In this document: positions 55,435-64,000 of the stretch, one piece after another
How the letters are laid out: each line of letters opens with the position of its first letter
Position numbering within the stretch: the first letter of the stretch is position 1
Program-made: the position numbers and the translations under genes
Assembly: GCF_011745365.1 (NCBI RefSeq)
Contig: NW_024468911.1
Coordinates: 2,846,759-2,910,758, forward strand
DNA length: 64,000 bases
From: Cryphonectria parasitica EP155
Lineage: Eukaryota; Ascomycota; Sordariomycetes; Diaporthales; Cryphonectriaceae
Direction: 5' to 3'
Notes under the pieces: model-generated
Databases searched by the model: none
The model's input: only the letters and a program-made list of their open reading frames with translations
Told to the model about the DNA's origin: nothing

Positions 55435-57470
55435 TCAGGCTGACCGATTGGATGCATTTGAGCCCACCGATTCCTTCTCAGCACGGCGGCGCTCGGTCTC
55501 TTTTCGGACCTGCTGCTGTCTCTGCTCAGCAATCGACAGCCTGCCGCGGCGGTAGGTCCCTAATGTGATGAGGACGCCGACACCTGCGACTATCGCACAC
55601 ACCTTCATCGTCTCGGTGAAGGAATCGTTGTACGTTTTGCGGATCACGGCAAGCTGAGCTTCAGTCAGGTTCGCCTCTGCGCCCTTCAGATCCGCAAGGG
55701 CAGCGGGCGAGACAATTCCGACCAGATGTGTCCGCTGCTGAGCCGCAAGTACCGCTGAGGACATGGCAATCCCGATGCTTCCTCCGAGCATGCGGGACTG
55801 CGAGATGATACCCTGAGCGGGAGCTGGCGAGGAGCTTGTTTAGCCTTGATGTGCAATGGATCCCGGGTCATTAACCACCGCTGGGAGACACTTACCATGC
55901 TCCGGAATGGGCGACTCCAGCGACGTGAACATCGTCGCCGAGGATGCGATCATCCCATAGCCGAGACCGATGAAGACCAGGAATCCCAGGAATTTTGGCT
56001 CCACCTCTAAAGAGTCTGTTACCGTCGTCTCCAGCGCGAGACCTAGCATGACCATGGCTGTTGCGACTGTCATCGTCTCGCTCAGGTGATTTTGCTTCTT
56101 GCTAAACATCCCGGTGAGCGCGCTGCCAATACCTGTCCCTCCCAGCATGGGGAGCATCAGGATGCCGGCCATGATTGGGCTCTTCCCATTGACGACCTGC
56201 AGGCGTAGGGGCACCGCAAAGAGCGTGGCCAGGTAGGCAAACCCCAGGAAGACAGTGTTCAGCGTAGACGCCGCAAAGACATGGTTTCTGAAGAGGCCTA
56301 GAGGCATAGCTGCCATTTTCCGGGGCCAGGCACGTTTGAACACAAATTCCCACCCGAGCAGCGCAACCCAGCAGATGATCCCAGCCACGAGCGGCCCGAT
56401 AAAGAGCCCTCTTGCCCAGGGGTTCGTCTCCTCCACCTCCGTGCCGGCATTCTGGAATGCGAAGGTGACGAGAACGGCAGCTGCGACGACAAGAAAGGAT
56501 CCCAGAAAATCCATATCCTTCCAGGATCGCTTGCGGATGTCAGGGAGGTGCTCTGCCTTCGGCCAAGCGAGGTAAAAGAGGATCATGGACACAAAACCAA
56601 GAGGGCCACTAAGAGAACCCAGTCAGTACGGACTGCACAATAGCAGTAGTAACAGCCCCAGATCCAAGCAAACAAAAAGGCCATGAAACTGACTTGATCC
56701 AGAATACCCATCGCCATGACACGTATTTCGTAAACACACCGCCGAGGATGGGACCAAGCACGCCACCGGTAGAGATGATCATCCCTATCAGAGGTGCGAT
56801 GCGGTTTGTGTAATTCGGAGGGGTCAGCTCAGGAAATATGATCATCGTCACTGAGAACCTAACTCAGAGTCAGTCTCATGTCAGCCTGGTGGACGGTGGT
56901 GGCCCTTGAGTTTGCTCACAGGCCGGCGCCGCCAATGCCTTGAAAGGCTCGGCACGCAATAATAGAGTTCATATCTTGAGAGAAGCCGCAGCCGAGCGAA
57001 AACGCAAAGAAGAGAACAAAGGCTGCAATGAAGGCGTTACGTCTGCCAACGACATCGGCCATGCTGGCAAAGAAGACGGAGCACCCGAGAAATGCCAGTG
57101 TATATGCCAGGGCGATCCAGTTTATATGCTCGAGGTCGTTAAAATCTGTACCGATGGTGTAGAGACTTGTGGCAACGATGGAGGCATCCATCATGGCCAT
57201 GAGGAGGCCAAGGGAGAGGCTGTTTGACTTGTCAGTCAGGCCAGCGATCAACACAATTTGGCTGTCTTGGAAGAAGGGGGGGGGGGTGGGGGTCAGCCCG
57301 ATGTTAGCTTACCCAACACAGAGGAAGGCGAAGCGCCATGGTGGGATAGCAGACTCTCGAAAGAGCAATTCTGATTCGAGCCGGGTGATCTGGTCTGCAG
57401 TATCATCAGGCTTGCCCTCATGTTCCTGCTGTCCGCCATGAGCTAATGGCACGTCTCGGAGGGCTACCAT
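55435..57470 (-). CDS. MFS drug:H+ antiporter-like transporter (DHA2 type)
   Basis: Five exons (57470-57313, 57219-56920, 56858-56694, 56608-55896, 55823-55435) give 574 residues, all junctions in phase; intron 3 has a GTCAGT donor. A hydrophilic start of about 45 residues precedes the first span. The motif LLMAMMDASIVATSLYTIGT is typical of 14-span DHA2 exporters. Further signs are LGCSVFFASMADVVGRRNAF (motif A between spans 2 and 3), RAFQGIGGAGLFSVTMII, and GVLGPILGGVFTKYVSWRWVFWI (motif C). Several more hydrophobic segments follow, including AGVGVLITLGTYRRG near the end. The C-terminus is charged (RKETERRRAEKE). Family members export toxic compounds or fungal metabolites; the substrate is unknown. 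No biosynthetic gene adjoins it in this window, so a cluster role is not supported. Confidence 0.9.
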
Positions 57471-58412
57471 GCTGGCAGGCCCTTTCCATTCGAAAGGGGG
57501 TTAATGAGGCGAGAGACGGCTAAGAGATCGTCAAGAGGTTCCAGGTTATATGGTAGAGTGTTGCACTGTGGAACAAGGCGAGGCGGGTCCGAGGTGCGTT
57601 GCTGTGCTGTACAGTACGGTGCGAGTAGGCGGGTGAACGTGTCTTAAATTTCCTTTTATGGGTGAGACCTCCTCAGACGCGCCTCGACAGAAGCTTGCTG
57701 TCGTGCCTGTACTCATCGGCGAGTTCAAGGCACCACTGGTGCAGCACAGGGTCCTTGAAACTGGCTCAGGTCGGAGTCGGACTGATGAATCTCTCCTTGA
57801 GTCAGGTGGGGGTTTGGGTTACAGGTATTGTTTGGTGCGATAGGAAAAGTGCAAGACAGAGAGGAGAAGGATTTGAAGACACAGGGGATTTCTGAAAGAA
57901 ACCTGTCGTTCTCGTTTTGGAGGTGGAGTGACGATATGACCGTTCACGAGATGGTCGTTTGCAATGCATGTAGCAGGCTAAGCCCCCAACCCGCCTCTGC
58001 CCTCGAAATCCATGCTAAAAGGAAGGAAGCGACAGGTCATCTTGCCACCTGCCAAACAAATCGTATCTTCCAGCTTGGATCCCGTTGTCATTCGTTAGTA
58101 GGATTGGCAAGCACGATGGAGAAGCTGACACAAGAGGGTAGGGAAGTGGGTAGATGAGGGCCCGGAAGTACACTCGTACCACGTCAAAAGCTTTCAAAAG
58201 GCTTTCCTTTCACCTAAAGCACAAGGTCAAACACAGTCTACGATACTGTGGTACAAGTGCTTGGAAAACTGTAGCAACAAATCGCATCCTTCTAAAGAAA
58301 GGGGAAAATGCCAGAGTTCAATGTTCATCCGAGTGTGCCTTCCAAGTGGTGTGAAGAGTAAGAGAAACTTACTACTATGGCGCTTACTATGGTGTTAGTA
58401 GCTGTCGCATAG

Positions 58413-58444
58413 CTCGCATTCTCGCATTCTCGCACTCTCGCATT
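58413..58444. repeat. 8-bp tandem repeat CTCGCATT, four copies
   Basis: Four contiguous copies of CTCGCATT, one with a single T-to-C change (CTCGCACT). It lies about 940 bp upstream of the MFS gene start in noncoding DNA. Confidence 0.9.
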
Positions 58445-61400
58445 CGCTTCCTGCAGCTAAGGTTAGGCTAACCTAGCCGTGATGGGCCCAAGATAAGAAG
58501 ACACGCCCACCAACGGATCCCCCTCCCCTTCCAATTTTTTTTGTTCTTCTTTCTTTCGTTTACCGAATCATTCAAAACCAATCAATGTCTACCATATCAC
58601 TCGCTTCGGATTTATTCGCACCCATACAAGATCATATTTTTACCTACAGGCACAAAGTGAAGTGAGTCCCTCCCTCTACCTGTCCAAAGCCAAAGAAGGT
58701 ACGGGGACGGTGAAACAAAGGGATCCGTTTGTCATAGTCTAGTTTACACAGTAAGTATCCTGTAGAACGACTGCACGCACGCACCACCGCCTTGCCTTTG
58801 CTGGCCCAAGAGTAATAAAAAAAAATGGACTCGCCAATTTGAATGAGCCTGGCACGATCTCGTGCTACATCTATACGCTGCGATGTTCCGCTTGCCAACT
58901 GTGCGCTGCCGCTCAGGCAACTACACCAGAAACGTCGTGAACCGCCCACCCTCACGGCCGTAACTTGGTCAGCCACTCTTCCCAACTTGGCTGACCGCCC
59001 ACGCCCAGGTCCCAGCTGAACAGAAGTGTTCAGCTGAAGAGACATTGAAGTTTATCCTAGACGGGGCCTTTTATTCCACTCATTCTGTGAAGATGCACTG
59101 TATCAGCAGAGGACAATTGTGATGTTTACGTCTCAGCTGAGCCGCCCACTAGAGTGCCGCCTGTTTGCTCAACGCATCTCCCTCGCGAGAGGCTTATTAC
59201 GGTCCACACCAAGCATGACACATGTCCACCTACCTATGTAGGATGACTACCTGGGTTTGTATCCGATAGGGGAAGAAAAGATCGTCAGAGTGACAGTGCA
59301 TGATCTGCTAGAAGACCCTACTATTTGATATTGTCACTGTCTATAGATGATATGTGTGTACTGTGCAAAATCGGGTATGCACCTGACGCAGTCCCTGCTT
59401 TCGAGATCCCAGGCTATCGGAGAAAAGTCTGCCCTTCGTCCTCTTCCAGTGATACATGCAAAAAGATGGCTTGCAATTCGTGGTTTGAGACGCAAGACTC
59501 AGATGAATCTGGACACAGGCATCCTGTGGTGCTCAGCCAACCCAGGTAATCCTTTTCAAACCATTCGGAGAGGAAGGTCAATTCACTAAATGTGTTGATC
59601 CGTAATTGACAGCTTGGAGGATTTGTAACGTTGAGGTCATAGCCTCGAAGAGGCCAAGATAAGGGTCGCTCATGCCTTCGTTGCTTTTGATCTTCAATTG
59701 TTTATTCAACTTCAGATATTTACTCCAATCGTTACATGTATCTGCCTTCCAGAAAGGCAGGAATTGTGAACTTCTTTCCGCCTGTCCATGTTTCCTTGTC
59801 AGAACCATCGGGTGTGTAGGCTCTGGGGTTCCAGCCAGGAATTCTGCTCCCAATATGATACACCACCATATTAGAACAGCTCTGTAGATCAAAACGTGAC
59901 TTATGAGACCTTGACCTTCGTGGGTCTTCTATCGCGATCATGCTTTTACAAACCATCAACATGAGGAGGACTTGACACTTTCAGGACAGGTCAGGTAGGC
60001 CCAGACTCCTTTCAAGGTTGAGTAAGAGGCAGAACATTGTAGATATACACATTTCATGATACACTTATCCATAGCTTACCTAAATACCTAGTGAGTCTTA
60101 GAACCTTGAGTCTCATAAGACTTTTTGACACTAACAAGTCTGTTTCTGGTAAGTTCAAAGGCCTGCCACATGGTCTCTGACGGGGTTTCTTACGATCTTG
60201 TTGAATCAGCCTCCTAAGCCACAAATGTAATTATTGAATAAATTCATGGGAAAGGGCCCATTAATTGATAATTGAGAAGTAGATCAGTTGGTAGTCTGGT
60301 TGTAGAAGTAAGTCAATTCAATCATCCAGATATAAGTCCCGTCGCTTGCACCAAGAGCACGGATGGATAAACTTACAGTAGACTTCTACACCAGCTTCCA
60401 GCCAGAAGAAAGACAAAACACAGGCGCTGGGTGCGTATCTTGTCATACTGCATTGAAGATGTTGTATCTTTGATGCTATTGTATTTTCTCTATATATTTC
60501 AAGCTTGGGTGCCTTCTAACTCTACAAACATCTCTAACCGTATGCATGAGTGACAGCCACAGAATGACCCAGTTCAAGATCTTGACCTCAGAACAACACT
60601 GTAATGATGAAGATGAGATGTGATATAGAACAGCAATGGATGCAGTCCTCTACTGGACTTTATAAGGTTGCAAAGCAAGTCTGGTCCACTACTCATTCAA
60701 GACTACATATGTACTTGAGACACTATGCCGGCCCACTCAAGTCCGCGTGTTGATAATCGGGCCTTTCTTGAGGATCCGAATCAGGTCACAGAGCAACACT
60801 AATTTGAATTCTTGATAACGAGCGGCTTACTTAAGAACTTGCTCAGAGCCCCATCGAGCCTTTACAGCTCTTGAGATTGCAGGCTGACGCTGCTCAGCCC
60901 GGAAGAGCAGTGACCACACACATCCGTAGATGGGTTGGAGATAGGTATACCATGAAGTTCGTCTCATGTCCAGGAACGCAGTGAGTATGAAACAGCGACA
61001 TTGAGTCTCCTTCATGGCATGTGTTGGTATATATGGGGGCGCATGATGGTTCATCCAAATCCCAAGCAAACTATAATGGAGTCCCCCCAAACATGGCCAA
61101 CCATCCTCATGGTGTCCAATAAAGGACCTGAGATTTAATATAACAATATGAGATGAACTTGAGTAAGTATCTAATTGAATTGGGATCCACTGTCAGGCTG
61201 TCCAGTAGCCGAGTATATCAGTTCGCCCTGACATGTTGAGCATTCATTACAAGATGTGTCAATTACGTCTGAGATGCCTCAAATGAGTTGATCTTGACTT
61301 CAGTCACTTGTGAATTGCACCAGAGCAGAAAGATCGTATATAAGCAATAGCTCATAATGAGACCAATGACACTATCTGCCATGGCGCACATATGAGGCGA

Positions 61401-61873
61401 AAGCAATTTTCTATTTAGTTCTACTGGAATCTCCTCACCTAGGACCGGCAACAGTGCAAAACAACGTCCAGCCAACAGCTGAACACTGCACGATAACTTT
61501 TCTTCAGAAACACAGAACACAATTATTGCACGGCAGGGTCTGCAGGCTCACCTGTCATAGGCGTCCTGCAGTCCAGCAGCAGCCCTCCAACGCTCAAGTA
61601 CCGGCATGACAGGCTATTACCTCCTCACAAGCAAAGCCCAGGGTCTTCCAACCAGACGTAGAGTGCAGAATGGGAACCGGGGGGGGGGGGCGGGGGGCTG
61701 TGGGAAAACCTCGCCAAAGAATACAGAAAGGGCCCCAGCCGATCTTCATTCTGCAAACATTGCTTTACCACACCTGGACGAACACAGCAAGGAGGAGGGT
61801 TTTCTCCGCTTTTTGGTCATCAAGTTGCTCTCATCACCACCCCATCCCGATCTGCAAGCCTCTTGACACCGTC

Positions 61874-61906
61874 GTATGTATGTATGTATGTATGTATGTA
61901 TGTATG
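61874..61906. repeat. (GTAT)n tetranucleotide microsatellite
   Basis: Thirty-three bases of perfect GTAT repeat, about eight copies, in noncoding DNA. Confidence 0.95.
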
Positions 61907-64000
61907 CTGCACCCCAGAAAAGACGACGCTGCCATGTGATAGACATCTGCAACCCCAAACTTGTTTTGGAGAGAAGGGAGAAAGAAAGGTGCGTTGCAAC
62001 CGGCTTTCCCCCTCCTCCCTTACCCCTCTCAAGCTTCTTGCAGACGGGACAGAAAGTCTTGGTTCCGACAACATATCAAGTGCACGGCCACTATATTCCA
62101 CGCCCCCCCCCCCCCCTTTTCCCTTCCCTTCCCTCCCTTGATTAAGCTCACGATCACCACAGAGATCATGAGAGATGGGACCAGTCGAAATGACTCGTCA
62201 GAGAGACCGTGCAAGTCAAAGGCTTCAGGGCCGAAGAGCCTTAAAGCACCTCGACTCCCGGATTACGCGCGCCTCTCACAGACCTCTGCAGCGGTTTCCG
62301 CGCCGCCCGGCTACCCCCGGCTTGATCGTGAACCGGTTTTTCTCCACCCTTGTCTCGACCCGCGGCCGAGGCCCGGGCTTTCGCCCTGCCGACGGGCCCG
62401 ACGTCCATAGCAAACAGGGGAGGAGGGGAAGACATACCAAGCCTTTATGGGCAGCTATATCGAGTGAGTCACCTTGACATATGATAATGATATGATATCT
62501 CTGGAAAATGAGGCTGGCCCAACACTTTCTTTCTTCCTCTTCTCGCCCTGTTACACAGTGAAGGCAAAGCAAGAGAACTTTGAGCAACGAACCTTTTAAT
62601 CGTTCCATCCTTCCCATACGTAAATATAGAGTCAATTCGCCACTGAACAGATTGGATGTAAGAAGAAACATTGCGGTCACTCTGTGAACATGATCCATTC
62701 CCGAATTTGCTAGCCAACATCAAGCCCAGCAACAATAACATGGCTGCGCCTCTGAGAAAGTGCGCAAAGGTACTTGATGGAAGGCTCGGAGACGATCGGA
62801 AATCTTGTTTCTGAGCTATCATCCGAAGCCAGCCACAAGAATTGTTGGGAAAGACCCAATATCTGACCCAACACTACGGAGAGACTCTGTATTATCATGG
62901 AGAGTGGACTTAATGCCTGTCGAAGTACAGTATATGGTGCTTGAATAACCGCTTTGATGCTCGAGCACAGTCTTGGCTCTCTAAATTAAGATTGTTGCTG
63001 GCTTACTTTGTTCTTGGCTCACGTCGAGCTCGTTGGTAGCCATGGCCAGGAATCTCTTGCTTTGCGCAGTTCATTAGCCAGAGAATATCTATAGGATGAC
63101 ATGGGGATCTGAACCCAGGTCCCTCTTTTGCTGCAAGACTCTCTACCTCGTATATTTCGAGGATGCTGATGGTTCCATGAAACCTACTCTGGGATGGCCT
63201 GCCTAGGATATTCAGTTTCGCAACAACTTCCTAAGCAAGGCGTTTTGTTCACAACCCTGAATCGTTCTCGAATGTTCGATCATGGGTTGTCCAGAAGATT
63301 GTCCTTTTTGTCGATGGCTGGACCATGCTTGTTGATCTCACTGCAGTCTACTGAAAGTATTGGTTGACCTTACTATGGCTTGTAATATGTACAGTAGGAG
63401 GTACCTGAAAGGTGCCGGGAAAGCGCTAGCTTCGGGTGGGTGTTGCCAGCATTGACTGCTGATTCAGCCGGGTTGTACAAGGCATTTACTGCTCTTTCCC
63501 TAGCAGGACGGGACCTTTCCCAGTTGCCTTTTGGCATTTGGTCCATCGAAGAGAAGCTACCCATATTTCCACGGCCCCCCCTCCTTTTCCTCTTCATCCC
63601 CCCTCTTCCAACAAAGTCATAAGCTGCACCAGCGGGTACTCTTACACGCAGATCACGTGACAGCACGCAGGGAGCGGTCCAAGCAGCCCCCGACGACCTA
63701 ACGACGGATCGCGCAGCCCGGACCGCCTCACCGGCACTACAGAACAACATTGCAAGGACTGAAAGGCACGGATACCCCAGATCCTTATACCCGGGCGAGG
63801 GGAAGGATCCACATTCAATGAGAAGGAGAGGGTGGGATGCACTGGTAGTGGAGCATCGTGGGGGAAGAGAGAAAGAGTTGAGGTAGGAATTTTGGACGAG
63901 TCGATGGAACTGAGGCGCCCACCCCCCCTTCGTCACACCGTCTCCAGAGAGGGATTCTGAGACCGTGCACCTGATGGATCGCTACGGGCCGTCTCTCCAT

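Larger units (their letters stand above)
57471..64000. other. 6.5-kb interval without a supportable gene
   Basis: Open frames here are short, overlap on both strands and show no domain, signal peptide plus exon set, or transposase motif. The stretch around 59600-61550 looks AT-richer than its surroundings. Simple repeats and homopolymers cluster here: an 8-bp tandem repeat (58413-58444), G-runs (57272-57292 and 61680-61697), GTAT repeat (61874-61906) and a C-run (62103-62116). The longest frame (63373-63936, minus, 187 codons) is unsupported. Degenerate transposon remains are possible but not shown. Confidence 0.45.

Noticed and set aside
58644..59045. 133-codon minus-strand frame
   Set aside because: No motif or sensible neighbouring exon; treated as a chance frame.
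59578..59962. Two overlapping minus-strand frames with a coding-like stretch (SRIPGWNPRAYTPDGSDKE)
   Set aside because: No start with signal peptide, no convincing splice pair between them and no family recognised; too weak to call a gene or a relic.
61874..61906. GTAT array considered as a CRISPR-like or telomeric repeat
   Set aside because: It is a plain tetranucleotide microsatellite with no spacers and no TTAGGG units.
63090..63175. tRNA- or SINE-like sequence on the minus strand (GGTTCAGATCC resembling a B box, plus a CCTCG/CGAGG hairpin)
   Set aside because: The T-arm pairs over only three to four bases, position 58 is not A, no acceptor stem or A box is found, and the anticodon arm does not close.
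63373..63936. 187-codon minus-strand frame
   Set aside because: No recognisable domain, mixed composition and no splice-linked exons; chance frame in GC-rich DNA is as likely.

Overview
The window is nuclear DNA of a filamentous ascomycete (Pezizomycotina, most likely a Sordariomycete). Short introns (about 60-310 bp) with GT...AG ends and CTNAC-type branch points interrupt most genes. The gene set is typical of these fungi: a QutR/QA-1S-type repressor, a HET-domain protein, a Zn(II)2Cys6 factor, an Ost-alpha-like membrane protein and a DHA2-type MFS transporter. Intergenic spaces are long, with simple repeats and homopolymers. I support 19 protein-coding genes and one gene relic. I see no convincing tRNA, rRNA, CRISPR array or intact transposon.

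Layout. 1-4.8 kb: 3' part of THO2 (mRNA export), convergent with an unrecognised gene at 5.8-7.2 kb. 8.2-14.1 kb: a QutR-like pseudo-enzyme repressor, divergent from a small zinc-cluster regulator. 17.0-19.2 kb: a DUF300/Ost-alpha membrane protein. 20.1-26.7 kb: a HET-domain gene in tandem with a 1,220-residue fusion that combines 2H phosphoesterase, EEP phosphodiesterase, poly(A)-polymerase-like nucleotidyltransferase and MJ1316 domains. I read the fusion as an RNA-end processing or repair enzyme and consider it the most interesting locus. 28.4-29.1 kb: an unrecognised gene. 32.5-36.1 kb: a WW protein with a tandem 47-residue repeat, a SET-domain protein, and the splicing factor Bud13/Cwc26. 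36.6-43.8 kb: TFIIF large subunit Tfg1, divergent from a Cid1-like nucleotidyltransferase whose palm is split by about 460 residues. 44.8-48.4 kb: an accessory-looking stretch with a small three-exon secreted cysteine protein, a frameshifted TPR relic and a divergent OTU-like protease candidate. 48.9-57.5 kb: five introns-containing housekeeping or metabolic genes on the minus strand would be too many to claim; there are four (PRPP synthetase, Asteroid/XPG nuclease, short-chain dehydrogenase, MFS transporter). 57.5-64 kb: no gene I can support.

Several genes act on RNA: THO2 in export, Bud13 in splicing, Tfg1 in transcription, the Cid1-like enzyme in 3' tailing and the fusion in end processing. 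They lie in separate transcription units on both strands, so I do not infer an operon-like relationship. Exon borders come from reading splice signals and phase by eye and have no transcript support.
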